Positions 25,740 to 34,615 of a DNA stretch of 64,000 nucleotides are shown here, piece after piece. The first letter of the stretch is position 1; each line of letters begins with the position of its first letter. This stretch comes from Gammaproteobacteria bacterium UBA7310 (GTDB lineage: Bacteria > Pseudomonadota > Gammaproteobacteria > Pseudomonadales > Ketobacteraceae), in assembly GCA_002471665.1 (NCBI GenBank), contig DKQK01000026.1:1-64000 (forward strand), in the 5' to 3' direction. Below the pieces are notes generated by a model. The model was given only the letters and a program-made list of their open reading frames with translations. It was not told where the DNA came from and ran no database searches. The position numbers were made by a program, and so were the translations under genes.

Positions 25740-26242
25740 AGGTCTATATCTTGTGAGGAGCGGCGAATGGACAATAAAATGCGTTGTACCAGATCCTGAT
25801 CCATTTCCCGCTTCAGCATGTTCTCTTCCTCGGCTTTGCCCACTGCAGCGGTCTCCCGGTACAGGTAAGAGCGCCGTGCCTTGAAGGTGGTTTCCGGAAT
25901 CAGCACTTTCTCATCACGCTTGAACTGAAAACGGATTTCTTTCAGTAGCTCGTATTCAGCACTCTTGCCGCGGCTGGAGTAGGAGGCAGTGCGCTTGTCT
26001 TCCTCGGACTGGAGGATCTCCACCACGTTCAGGGAGGTGGCGGTTACATTGGTGCCGGTATCCGTCAGTGCCTGTTCCAGATCTTTACGCAGCCTGCCAT
26101 CGCCGCTCAGGTCTACCACCCGTACGCTGCTGTAGGACTGAGCGATGGAGGCGCTGGAGCCGCGCAGCTGAAAGCCACAGCCTGCGCTCATCAGTGACAG
26201 CGCCGCGATCAGGATGGGCAGAATGGGTGTGCGCAGCATCAT
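25736..26242 (-). CDS. lptE: LPS-assembly lipoprotein LptE
   Basis: A 168-aa outer-membrane lipoprotein that plugs LptD and helps LPS reach the surface. A lipobox, LMSAGC (Cys22), is followed by GFQLRGS, the typical LptE start of the mature domain. The body (VRVVDLSGDGRLRKDLEQAL and TFKARRSYLYRET) fits the family. Start and stop overlap both leuS and holA by 4 nt, indicating coupled translation in a leuS-lptE-holA operon. Confidence 0.94.
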   Translation of the reverse strand: MMLRTPILPILIAALSLMSAGCGFQLRGSSASIAQSYSSVRVVDLSGDGRLRKDLEQALTDTGTNVTATSLNVVEILQSEEDKRTASYSSRGKSAEYELLKEIRFQFKRDEKVLIPETTFKARRSYLYRETAAVGKAEEENMLKREMDQDLVQRILLSIRRSSQDIDL

Positions 26243-28806
26243 TTGGCCACAACACTTACCAGTTTACCCGGCACCACGATGACTTTGGCAATGTGCTTGC
26301 CGGCCGTGAATTTCTGCACATTCTCGTTGGCCAGGGCTTTGGCTTCGATGCTGTCCTTGGCTTCATCCACACCCACCTCGATCTTGGCGCGCACTTTACC
26401 GTTGACCTGCACCACCATTTCAATGGCATCACGCACCAAAGCGCTTTCATCCACTACGGGCCAGGTCGCATCAATTACGGGTTCTTCATGCCCCAGTTTT
26501 TGCCACAGGGTATGGCACACATGGGGGGTAATGGGTGCCAGCATCAATACACAGGCCTCGACCGCTTCCTGCATCACGGCGCGGCTTTGGTTGCCGTCGT
26601 CATCGAGCTTGGTCATGTGGTTGGACAGCTCCATTACGGCCGCGATTGCCGTGTTGAACGTGAGGCGACGATCATAGTCGTCTTTCACCTTGGCGATGGT
26701 CTCGTGCAGTTTGCGGCGCAGGTCTTTTTGCTGGTCGTTAAGGGCCGACACATCCAGTGCCGGTGCTGTGCCTTTTTGCAGATGGCCAATCACCATACGC
26801 CAGATCTTGCGCAGGAACTTGTTGCCGCCTTCCACGCCGCTATCGGACCATTCCAGGGATTGTTCCGGTGGTGCCGCGAACATCATGAACAGGCGCACCG
26901 TGTCGGCGCCGTGCTGATCGATGATGACCTGGGGATCGATGCCATTGTTCTTGGATTTCGACATCTTGCTCATGCCGTCGTGCAACACAGGCTGGCCATC
27001 GCTTTTCAGAACAAAGCCGCCGTTAGCGTCGGTGTCGACCTCCGTTGGAGAGAACCAGACCTTGCCGCCCTTTTCATCTTCGCGGTAGAAACAGTCGGCC
27101 AACACCATGCCCTGGCACAGCAGGCGCTCATAGGGTTCATCGCATTCCACCAGGCCGAAGTCACGCATCAGTTTGTGGAAGAAGCGGGAATACAGCAGGT
27201 GCAGGATGGCGTGTTCGATGCCGCCGATGTACTGATTTACCGGCAGCCAGTAGTTGGCCTTTTCCGGATCCAGCATTTGGGTGTCGTCGTTGGGGCTGCA
27301 ATAGCGGGCGTAATACCAGGAGGACTCCATAAAGGTGTCGAAGGTATCGGTTTCGCGCTCGGCGGCCTCACCGTTGTAAGTGGTTTTGCGCCACTCCGGA
27401 TCGGACTTGATGGGGGACTGTACGCCATCCATCACCACCTCTTCGGGTAATTTCACCGGCAGTTGCTCGGGTGGGGCGGGTACGGCGCTGCCGTCTGCCA
27501 GGTTGATCATGGGGATGGGGGTGCCCCAGTAGCGTTGCCGGGAAACACCCCAGTCCCGCAGGCGGTAATTCACTTTCACGCGACCTTTACCGGCTTTCTG
27601 TAGATGTTCGGCGATGGCGTTGAACGCGTCTTCTGAACTTAAGCCATCGAACTCGCCGGAGTTGATCAGGGTGCCTTTTTCGGTGAAGGCGGCAGTGGTC
27701 AGGTCGATCTCTTCACCGTTGCGGGCAGTAATCACCTGCTGAATGGGAAGGTCATATTGTTGGGCAAATTCAAAGTCGCGCTGATCGTGGGCGGGCACCG
27801 CCATGACGGCACCTGAGCCGTAGTCCATCAGTACGAAGTTGGCGACCCAAACCGGCACCTGCTTGCCACTGATGGGGTGTTTGGCCATCAAACCGGTGAA
27901 GATGCCTTTCTTCTCCATGGTGGCCATGTCGGCTTCCGCCACTTTGTTGTGGCTGCAGTCTTCAATGAAAGCGGCGATGGCGGTGTTCTCTGCTGCCGCC
28001 TGTTTGGCCAGGGGGTGTTGGGCGGCCACCGCCACATAGCTCACACCCATCAGGGTGTCCGGGCGAGTGGTGTAGACTTCCAGCGGCTCACCGCCTTCGA
28101 TCTCGAACTGCAACTCAACCCCTTCCGAGCGGCCGATCCAGTTGCGCTGCATGGTCTTGACCTGTTCCGGCCAGTGTTCCAACTTGTCCAGATCCGCCAG
28201 CAGCTCTTCGGCGTAGTCAGTGATCTTCACGAACCACTGGGGAATTTCCTTGCGCTCCACCAGGGCACCGGAACGCCAGCCGCGGCCATCGATGACCTGT
28301 TCATTGGCCAGCACAGTCTGATCCACCGGATCCCAGTTGACGGTGGCCATTTTCTTGTACACCAGGCCCTTCTCGTAGAGCTTGGTGAAGAACCACTGCT
28401 CCCAGCGGTAGTATTCGGGGCGGCAGGTGGCCAGCTCCCGATTCCAATCGTAACCGAACCCCAGGCGCTTAAGCTGGCCCTTCATATAGTCTACGTTTTC
28501 GTAGGTCCATTTGGCGGGAGCTACCTTGTTCTTGATGGCGGCATTTTCCGCCGGCAGACCGAAGGCATCCCAGCCCATGGGTTGCATGACGTTTTTGCCC
28601 AGCATGCGTTGGAAACGGCTGATCACGTCGCCGATGGTGTAATTGCGCACATGGCCCATGTGCAGGCGGCCGCTGGGATAGGGGAACATGGACAGGCAGT
28701 AGTAAGGTTCCTTGCCTTCCTGTTCGGTGACTTCAAAGCTCTTGTTCTGCTCCCAGTATTGCTGGGCTTCGGTTTCTATCTGCTGGGGATGGTACTGTTC
28801 TTCCAT
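26239..28806 (-). CDS. leuS: Leucyl-tRNA synthetase
   Basis: An 855-aa class I synthetase. It has the HIGH variant HMGH in YPSGRLHMGHVRNY (about 42-55), the CP1 editing domain (about 225-420, TTRPDTLMGV and GTGAVM-like GSGAVMAVPAHD), the KMSKS loop SKMSKSKNNG (about 615) and the C-terminal anticodon-binding domain ending in a VVPGKLV segment. Full family length. First gene of the leuS-lptE-holA operon; the accessory block begins upstream. Confidence 0.97.
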   Translation of the reverse strand: MEEQYHPQQIETEAQQYWEQNKSFEVTEQEGKEPYYCLSMFPYPSGRLHMGHVRNYTIGDVISRFQRMLGKNVMQPMGWDAFGLPAENAAIKNKVAPAKWTYENVDYMKGQLKRLGFGYDWNRELATCRPEYYRWEQWFFTKLYEKGLVYKKMATVNWDPVDQTVLANEQVIDGRGWRSGALVERKEIPQWFVKITDYAEELLADLDKLEHWPEQVKTMQRNWIGRSEGVELQFEIEGGEPLEVYTTRPDTLMGVSYVAVAAQHPLAKQAAAENTAIAAFIEDCSHNKVAEADMATMEKKGIFTGLMAKHPISGKQVPVWVANFVLMDYGSGAVMAVPAHDQRDFEFAQQYDLPIQQVITARNGEEIDLTTAAFTEKGTLINSGEFDGLSSEDAFNAIAEHLQKAGKGRVKVNYRLRDWGVSRQRYWGTPIPMINLADGSAVPAPPEQLPVKLPEEVVMDGVQSPIKSDPEWRKTTYNGEAAERETDTFDTFMESSWYYARYCSPNDDTQMLDPEKANYWLPVNQYIGGIEHAILHLLYSRFFHKLMRDFGLVECDEPYERLLCQGMVLADCFYREDEKGGKVWFSPTEVDTDANGGFVLKSDGQPVLHDGMSKMSKSKNNGIDPQVIIDQHGADTVRLFMMFAAPPEQSLEWSDSGVEGGNKFLRKIWRMVIGHLQKGTAPALDVSALNDQQKDLRRKLHETIAKVKDDYDRRLTFNTAIAAVMELSNHMTKLDDDGNQSRAVMQEAVEACVLMLAPITPHVCHTLWQKLGHEEPVIDATWPVVDESALVRDAIEMVVQVNGKVRAKIEVGVDEAKDSIEAKALANENVQKFTAGKHIAKVIVVPGKLVSVVAK

Positions 28807-28977
28807 CGACTGAAAACTCTCGGAATGCCAATAAATTCAAAGCGCAAAGGATACCGCACCCGGCAGGCGACAGATAGGGGCTGCATGGGGTTACGGTCAG
28901 ATTCTGCGAGGGGAACGGGGCAGAATACACCAAATAGAGTAAGGCGAATACGTCCAGGCGCCGGTTACCGGCGGGGG

Positions 28978-29006
28978 GACAGTCCTCTAGAGTGCATGGC
29001 ACTGTC
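28978..29006. promoter_or_regulatory. Inverted repeat upstream of the enoyl-reductase-like gene
   Basis: GACAGT (28978-28983) and ACTGTC (29001-29006) are perfect inverted arms 17 bp apart, 18 bp before the ATG at 29025. The word GGGGGGACA occurs both at the left arm and again near 29012-29020, overlapping the ribosome-binding region. It could be an operator or an mRNA hairpin limiting translation. A second dyad, CGCCGGT-T-ACCGGCG, lies just upstream (about 28958-28972). Confidence 0.4.
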
Positions 29007-29024
29007 TAGCTGGGGGGACAACCG

Positions 29025-30287
29025 ATGCGAGAGCGTGAATTTGATGTCATTCTGTGGGGCGCCACCGGCCATACCGGGCGTCCGGCAGCGCGGTATTTAC
29101 ATCGCCAGTACGGGGGCAACGGGCGGGGCGAGAGTGGGCGTCCGCTGCGCTGGGCCATTGCCGGGAGAGATGCCGCCAAATTACAGGCTTTAAAAGCGGA
29201 AATCGGTGATCCGTTGCTTGCGGTGTTTGTGGTGCCGGGGGCGGACAGAGCCGCGGCGGACCATATTGCTGCCCGCGCCAGGGTGATAGTCTCGACGGTG
29301 GCACCGGGTGCCCGCTACGCCACCGAGATGGTGGAGGCCTGTGTCGCCCACGGCACGCACATGGCGGATCTGTGCGGAGAATTGCATTGGTTGCGCCGGA
29401 TGATGGACACCCATGACGCCCAGGCCCGGGCTAACCGGGTCAAGATTGTGAATTGCTGCGGGCTGGATTCCATTCCTTCGGAGTATCTGGTGCATCACAT
29501 GCAGCAGGTGGCCCGTGAAACGTTTGGGGAATACTGTAGCCACATTCTTAACTGCTTCAGTTACGGGCGTATTGCAGTCAGTGGCGGCAGCTTTGCCAGT
29601 GGCAAAGGGGTGATGGAAGCGGTGGCCACGGACCCGCTCATGTCGGAAATGATCGCCAACCCCTATAGCCTGAATCCGCCGCACCAGCTGGCTGGGCCTC
29701 AGTGCCCGGATCTGGACCGGCTGCGGTTTGATGCGGATTTAGGCCAGTGGATCATGCCGTTTCCACTGGGCCAGATCAATGCGCGGGTGGTGCGACGCAG
29801 CCATGCGCTGCTGGGGCGACCCTGGGGGGAGGACTTCACCTATATGGAAGCCAAACTGGCCGGGAATGGCGTGCTAAATCGGCTGAAAGCACAACTGGAA
29901 ACCCGCCTGACACGGTGGTTTGTGGAAGCAAACCCCACCACCCTAGGGGGGCGTATGCTGCATGCCCTGGGCCCTAAAGAGGGCTCGGGGCCGTCAGATC
30001 GGCAGATGGCGAAGAATGGGCCCTGTGGTTTCAGGGCGGTGGGGATTACACCGTCCGGCCGAAAACTGAAGGGCTGGATGCACACCGAATGGGATCCAGG
30101 CCACGGCGGTACCGCCGCCATGTTGGTGGACGCTGCCTATTGTCTGGCCAGATTAGAGCCGCAGCTGGAAGCGGAAACCGGGCAAACCGGAGGGTATCTG
30201 ACCCCCTATCTGGCCATGGGGGAAGTATTGCGCCAACAGCTGGCACAGCACGCCGGCATTCATTGGGGAGCAGAGGTTGCCGGCTAA
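29025..30287 (+). CDS. Saccharopine-dehydrogenase-like NAD(P)-binding protein (trans-acting enoyl reductase type)
   Basis: A 420-aa protein opening with a Rossmann motif, GATGHTGRPAARYL, followed by WAIAGRDAAKL, VIVSTVAPGARYA, GTHMADLCGE and NCCGLDSIPSEYL. This layout is typical of the SCCPDH-like family, which includes the mycobacterial trans-acting enoyl reductases and eukaryotic lipid-droplet SCCPDH proteins, rather than true lysine-pathway enzymes. A role in reducing a lipid or polyketide intermediate is an inference. It is the first gene of the accessory block, on its own transcript. Confidence 0.82.
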   Translation: MREREFDVILWGATGHTGRPAARYLHRQYGGNGRGESGRPLRWAIAGRDAAKLQALKAEIGDPLLAVFVVPGADRAAADHIAARARVIVSTVAPGARYATEMVEACVAHGTHMADLCGELHWLRRMMDTHDAQARANRVKIVNCCGLDSIPSEYLVHHMQQVARETFGEYCSHILNCFSYGRIAVSGGSFASGKGVMEAVATDPLMSEMIANPYSLNPPHQLAGPQCPDLDRLRFDADLGQWIMPFPLGQINARVVRRSHALLGRPWGEDFTYMEAKLAGNGVLNRLKAQLETRLTRWFVEANPTTLGGRMLHALGPKEGSGPSDRQMAKNGPCGFRAVGITPSGRKLKGWMHTEWDPGHGGTAAMLVDAAYCLARLEPQLEAETGQTGGYLTPYLAMGEVLRQQLAQHAGIHWGAEVAG

Positions 30288-30448
30288 GGTGATCGGCCAC
30301 AGCTGCCGGTGACGGGTGGATTGATTCAGGAATTAATGCACAAAAACAGGGCTGGACATCGCTCCCGTTCTGCTTGATGTTATATCGGCATCCACTGCTT
30401 GGTGGTATGCGTCTGAATAATAGATGATCTGCACTCGCAGGAGGCAAC

Positions 30449-30955
30449 ATGGAAGTGTTACGACTGACAACCATCTTTCTAAGGCCATCCATCCCGCTGA
30501 TGGACGGCAATCTACAGGTCGCTCTTTATGAAGGTGAGCGCCCGCAGCCAGGGCAAGGTGATTCACCTCTGTACCAAAGCCCTGGCCCCATGCCTTTTAA
30601 TCCCGGTGGACAGCGGTTTGATATACCGCTGCCTGAAGCGCCCCTGGACCAGCTTTGGTTTATGGTGTGGGGCCAGGTGAGGCCCGCCAATCCTCCAGTG
30701 TGCGTCTTCAATGGCAAGCCGTCCCAGGGCACGGCGGCGATATTGCCAGCCAATGTGCAGGATGCGCCTTCCCTGATCAGCCTGGCCAGTATCACTATGG
30801 GGAATGGTATCTCCGGGCGCCTGGAGGTGGTCAACAACAGTCAACCGTTGCATGGGGAGGATGGCTATCCACCGAATGAGGTGGGTTTCTGGGCAATGGA
30901 TCTGGTGGACTTGGCCGCAGCGCCTGCGGCACCTTCCGGATTGTCCGCGTGCTAG
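30449..30955 (+). CDS. Hypothetical protein, 168 aa
   Basis: I do not recognise a family. The ORF is credible because a near-perfect SD (AGGAGG) lies 4 nt before ATG 30449, base composition matches that of the neighbours, and a strong hairpin follows. The protein is Pro- and Gly-rich, has no signal peptide or TM segment, and appears to be mostly beta strand (LQVALYEGERPQ, LDQLWFMVWGQV, SLISLASITMG, ISGRLEVVNN). It ends in a low-complexity Ala/Pro tail with a final Cys. It stands alone between two gene groups and converges on the SDR operon. Confidence 0.7.
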   Translation: MEVLRLTTIFLRPSIPLMDGNLQVALYEGERPQPGQGDSPLYQSPGPMPFNPGGQRFDIPLPEAPLDQLWFMVWGQVRPANPPVCVFNGKPSQGTAAILPANVQDAPSLISLASITMGNGISGRLEVVNNSQPLHGEDGYPPNEVGFWAMDLVDLAAAPAAPSGLSAC

Positions 30956-30962
30956 AGTCATA

Positions 30963-30987
30963 AGCGGGCAGTTCTGTTCTGCCCGCT
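30963..30987. terminator. Hairpin between convergent genes
   Basis: AGCGGGCAG and CTGCCCGCT form a perfect 9-bp stem with a 7-nt loop, 8 bp after the 168-aa gene and 20 bp from the stop of the convergent SDR gene. No long T-run follows, so terminator function is likely but not certain. Confidence 0.65.
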
Positions 30988-31006
30988 GTAGCGCTTTGCT
31001 ACCTTG

Positions 31007-31882
31007 CTATGGCGTGTTGGGGCGGTAAAACAAGCGCCCCACGGTGTTCAACGCCCAGGGTGTCAAGCTGACTTTGATGGTGCGGTTAAACAAGCGGTCG
31101 GGCAACAGGCGTCGTGCCAGTAGAAAGGCTTTGGCATCGCTACCGGTGGCATAGCGCAATTGGGTGCTGCCTTCGGTTGCAGCCCGCCAGATGGTTTTGG
31201 CGGCCGCTTTGCTGTCGCCGCCGGCGGGCCCGATCGCATCCATCACCGCAAACACTTTTTGAGTGTAACGCTCATACGCCTTAACGCCGGTACGGTTTTG
31301 CCGCTCGCTGGAACGACCAAAAAAATGCGTGTTGGTGGCACCGGGTTCAATCAGCTTCACGTTGATATTAAAATTTTCCAATTCGTATATCAGCGTTTCG
31401 GTAAAACCTTCCACGGCAAATTTACTAGCATTGTAGACGCTGTACAGTGGCAGCGGGAACCGTCCTACCATACTGGCCACATTAATCAGGGTGCCGTGGT
31501 TGCGGCTGCGAAAGTGTGGCAACACAGCGCGACACACTTCCATCAGCCCGAATACATTGGTATCGAACTGCCGCAGAATCTGCTCGCGATCCAGCGTTTC
31601 GAAGGCGCCCATCAGTGCGTAACCTGCGTTATTGACCACCACATCGATATAGCCGAATTCATCCAGGGTGGATTGCACCGCCTGCTGAATTGAGTTGACA
31701 TCGGTCACGTCCAGGGGCGGGCAGATTACATTCTGCAATTGATTGAGCTCGGTTTCGGCACCGGGATTGCGCATGGTGGCGGCCACATTCCAGCCCTTGC
31801 TCTGGAACAGTTTTGCCGTCTCCCGGCCAATGCCGGATGAACAACCGGTAATGAAAACAGTGTTGTGGGGTTTTGGATTCAT
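31007..31882 (-). CDS. Classical short-chain dehydrogenase/reductase
   Basis: A 291-aa NAD(P)-dependent oxidoreductase: TGCSSGIGRE cofactor motif (about 11-20), DVTD, NNAG (about 85), the catalytic Ser in LINVASMVG and YxxxK in YSVYNASKFA. The extended C-terminus and FITGCSSGIG start resemble SDRs acting on long-chain, retinol-like or steroid-like alcohols. It is the last gene of the DUF2236-P450-SDR operon (23 bp after P450), so oxidation of the alcohol made by the P450 is a reasonable inference. Confidence 0.9.
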   Translation of the reverse strand: MNPKPHNTVFITGCSSGIGRETAKLFQSKGWNVAATMRNPGAETELNQLQNVICPPLDVTDVNSIQQAVQSTLDEFGYIDVVVNNAGYALMGAFETLDREQILRQFDTNVFGLMEVCRAVLPHFRSRNHGTLINVASMVGRFPLPLYSVYNASKFAVEGFTETLIYELENFNINVKLIEPGATNTHFFGRSSERQNRTGVKAYERYTQKVFAVMDAIGPAGGDSKAAAKTIWRAATEGSTQLRYATGSDAKAFLLARRLLPDRLFNRTIKVSLTPWALNTVGRLFYRPNTP

Positions 31883-31905
31883 GCTGGTTCCTTACTGCTG
31901 ATGCA

Positions 31906-33270
31906 TTAATTCTGCAAGCGGATGAGCTTGACTGGTAAGCCGTCTGCCGGGTTGGGTAGCGTGGTGAAGTTAATCGGCATGTGGTAGTGCCGGGGCACTT
32001 GCCAGCGATAGTTCAATAATACTTGATGCATAATGGTTTTGATCTGCAGCTCCGCGAAATGCAGGCCAATGCATTTATGGGCGCCGCCGCCAAACGGAAC
32101 GTATTGATAGGGGTGTTGTTGCGCTTTGTCCACTGTGTTGCCAAAGCGCTCGGGATCAAATTGCTGTGCATTGGGCCAATACTTTTCCATATGGTGAGTG
32201 ACAAAGGGGCTGACAATGACAAAGGTGTCTTCCGGTATGGTGACGTCGTTGAATTGCACCGGTTTCACCGTGCGCCGCGGAATACCGTGCACCGGCGGCA
32301 TCAGACGCAGCGCCTCTTTCATCACTTTTTCAATGCCGGTGAGGCGATCCAGATCTGCATAGTCCGCAGCCGGTTTGTTCAGCGCCAGGGATTCCTCGCG
32401 CAGCGTCTGCTGCCAGTGGGGATGTTTGGCCAGATAATAGAACATGGCACAGAGGGTGAGGGTGGAGGTGTCGTGGGCTGCCATCATTAAAAAGATCATA
32501 TGGTTGACCACGTCAGCGTCGCTGAAACGCCGGCCATTTTCATCCTGCGCCAGACACAATTGGCTGAACAGATCCGACCCCGGGTTGCGGCGTCGCTCCA
32601 CCACCCGGGATGAGAAGAACTGTTCGAGTTTGTTACGGGCTTTCAAGCCCTTGTGCCAGCGGCCACCCGGCACCGGATAGCGGATCAGGGCGGTTCCCGC
32701 CAGCACACAATCCACAAAAGCCTGATTGATGGCATCGGCTTCCGGGCCCAGCCGTTCACCCATGAAAACTTCGGTGGCGATGTTCAATGTCATTTGTTTG
32801 AAGTGGGGCAGCACGGCAAAGTTTTTTCGGCTGCGGCCGTCACACCAAGTGTTAAGGCTCCCTTGGATGACGGGATTCATACGCCCCACATACTGCATCA
32901 GTGCCTGTTTTTTGAAAGCGGCCTGCATGATGCCGCGGTGAAACCGGTGTTCATCGAAATCCAGTAGCATGATGCCGCGTTTAAAAAACTGACCAATGAA
33001 GAAATCCCAGCCACGGGCATTGGAAAAGGCTTTTTCCCGATCCAGCAGCACCCGTTTGTTGGCGTCGGGGCCCACCATTACCACGGCGGTCATACCAAAA
33101 ATGGATAGCCAGAAGACCGGGCCATGCTTGCTTTCAAAGCGTAACGCGGTTTCCACCGGTCGATACAGAAAATCCAGGCTGTGGCCCACTAAGGGCAGCC
33201 CCTTCTCGCCGGGCAGGGTGTTTTTCAGGCGTTGGCCGGCACGCTGGTCTGCAATAAGGTCGAGTATCAT
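31906..33270 (-). CDS. Cytochrome P450
   Basis: A 454-aa soluble P450. The N-terminus lacks a TM helix and starts with GLPLVGHSLDFLYRP (Pro-rich hinge). The I-helix gives MAAHDTSTLTL (about 250-260, oxygen-activating acid-Thr pair), the K-helix ExxR is in EALRLMPP, and the heme loop is FGGGAHKCIG with the thiolate Cys near 404. Overall pattern is nearer to the CYP120/CYP26-like bacterial group acting on hydrophobic isoprenoid substrates than to CYP153, but this is by eye. No ferredoxin or reductase gene is near. It shares an operon with DUF2236 and SDR genes. Confidence 0.92.
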   Translation of the reverse strand: MILDLIADQRAGQRLKNTLPGEKGLPLVGHSLDFLYRPVETALRFESKHGPVFWLSIFGMTAVVMVGPDANKRVLLDREKAFSNARGWDFFIGQFFKRGIMLLDFDEHRFHRGIMQAAFKKQALMQYVGRMNPVIQGSLNTWCDGRSRKNFAVLPHFKQMTLNIATEVFMGERLGPEADAINQAFVDCVLAGTALIRYPVPGGRWHKGLKARNKLEQFFSSRVVERRRNPGSDLFSQLCLAQDENGRRFSDADVVNHMIFLMMAAHDTSTLTLCAMFYYLAKHPHWQQTLREESLALNKPAADYADLDRLTGIEKVMKEALRLMPPVHGIPRRTVKPVQFNDVTIPEDTFVIVSPFVTHHMEKYWPNAQQFDPERFGNTVDKAQQHPYQYVPFGGGAHKCIGLHFAELQIKTIMHQVLLNYRWQVPRHYHMPINFTTLPNPADGLPVKLIRLQN

Positions 33271-33300
33271 TTTTATGCTCCGTCTACGGCTCGTCCCGGA

Positions 33301-34527
33301 TTAAAGGTGTGCGGGGTGGTCTGAATCGGGGTTGATAATGGTGTGATCCTGTTCCCCAAACATGGAGGCCAGCATGGCCAATTGCGCTTTGCGCCCATTG
33401 CGTTGTTGGTGTTGACGCAGGCCCGGCACGAAATGTCGGGCACTGTAACCCAGTGCCCGGGGTACATTGGACACCAGGGGATACCAGGGCAGCCCCAGTT
33501 CCTCGAAACCCAGTTCCTGCATTTTGCTTTGGCCGAGGAAATAGTGGCTCATACCCAGGTGCTGATGGTAGGACAACCTGCGGCGCAGGGATTGCAGGTT
33601 TGGAAAACGGCGTGCCAAGGGCTCCCGTGCCAGGGCGAGGGCCAGTTCGCGGCTGGTGGCGTCGGGTTTGCTTTGGGTCATGTAGGTGTGGTTGAGCAAT
33701 ACAAAGCCGTCGCTTTCGGATTGCACCAGCCATTTTTCTTCCACGCCCATCAGCCAACACGCGTAGGACCACAGATGAATAACCGCCTTGGATTCACGCG
33801 GTAATACCGGCATCCCCAGTTTACGCAGACCCACCAGCATCACCACGCTGAAGCCCAGGTAAGTGGCCACCATATCAATCTGGCTCAAGGGTAAACCCCA
33901 ACGGCCGTGATCCCAGTCCGGGCGCCGATCCAGGCCACGGCGCACCAGGGCATGTACCAATCGCACCTCCAGCGTGGTGCGGTAACCGGGGCCAACAGGT
34001 TGCAGCCCGCCGGGCTCAGTACAGTCGATCCACCATTTTCCGGTCTCTGCTACGCGTTGGGCGGTGCCCTTATTAAGCGCGCCGGTCATCACCAGGGATT
34101 GATTGAAGCCCGACAACAGGTAGCCACCCATCAGGGCCAGGTCACGCAGTACATAGCCGGCGGCAATGCCCAGGCCATGGGTAAAGCGCACGCCCTCTTC
34201 CACAAGGTCGAAATCGATCCAGGAGGGCGGCTGCTGCAGGGTGGCAAAAAAGCCCTCAATGGCTGCAGGTGCCTGGTGCAGATTTCCCTGCCGGATCGCC
34301 TGTTGCACTTGATGCTTGCGCTGACGGGTGTCCGCCTCGAACATCCAGGCCACCAGGTCGTCCATGGGTTTGTCGCCATCCCACAGGGCCTGGGTCACCG
34401 CCTGATATTCGCTTCGGGAAGGGGACAGTTCACGTCCCAGAATGGCTTTCAGCCAGGCGGGGGTGGGCTTTTGCGCTTTTTCAAAGGGGCGCGCACGGGT
34501 GGGTATTGGGGTTTCCGCTTGATTCAT
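33301..34527 (-). CDS. DUF2236 family heme oxygenase-like protein (MpaB/Lcp-like)
   Basis: A 408-aa protein of the DUF2236 group, which includes fungal MpaB and the latex-clearing rubber oxygenase Lcp, both acting on isoprenoid chains with a b-type heme. It has the family's helical core: RFTHGLGIAAGYVLRDLALMGGY, then ETGKWWIDCTEPGGLQ and EVRLVHALVRR, where the Arg and His correspond to heme-site residues in the family, and WGLPLSQIDMVATYLGFS. No Tat or Sec signal is seen, so it is probably cytoplasmic. First gene of the operon, under the dyad-containing promoter shared with the divergent TetR gene. Confidence 0.85.
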   Translation of the reverse strand: MNQAETPIPTRARPFEKAQKPTPAWLKAILGRELSPSRSEYQAVTQALWDGDKPMDDLVAWMFEADTRQRKHQVQQAIRQGNLHQAPAAIEGFFATLQQPPSWIDFDLVEEGVRFTHGLGIAAGYVLRDLALMGGYLLSGFNQSLVMTGALNKGTAQRVAETGKWWIDCTEPGGLQPVGPGYRTTLEVRLVHALVRRGLDRRPDWDHGRWGLPLSQIDMVATYLGFSVVMLVGLRKLGMPVLPRESKAVIHLWSYACWLMGVEEKWLVQSESDGFVLLNHTYMTQSKPDATSRELALALAREPLARRFPNLQSLRRRLSYHQHLGMSHYFLGQSKMQELGFEELGLPWYPLVSNVPRALGYSARHFVPGLRQHQQRNGRKAQLAMLASMFGEQDHTIINPDSDHPAHL

Positions 34528-34561
34528 GATGGCCTCTCATCCAGCGTCTTGATGTTCCAGC

Positions 34562-34591
34562 AGAATAATGCGAATATTTATTCGCATTCAA
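34562..34591. promoter_or_regulatory. Promoter of the DUF2236-P450-SDR operon with a TetR-type operator
   Basis: On the minus strand, TTGAAT (-35, 34591-34586) and TATTCT (-10, 34567-34562) are 18 bp apart. The spacer is filled by the perfect inverted repeat ATGCGAAT-ATTT-ATTCGCAT (34568-34587). The divergent tetR gene starts 29 bp to the right. A repressor on this dyad would block the operon promoter and probably its own gene. Confidence 0.8.
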
Positions 34592-34615
34592 TTCGCGTTT
34601 ACAGGGTAGATTGCT

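Noticed and set aside
26068..27450. 460-codon + strand frame opposite leuS
   Set aside because: Fully antisense to an intact, conserved leuS; a shadow caused by codon bias.
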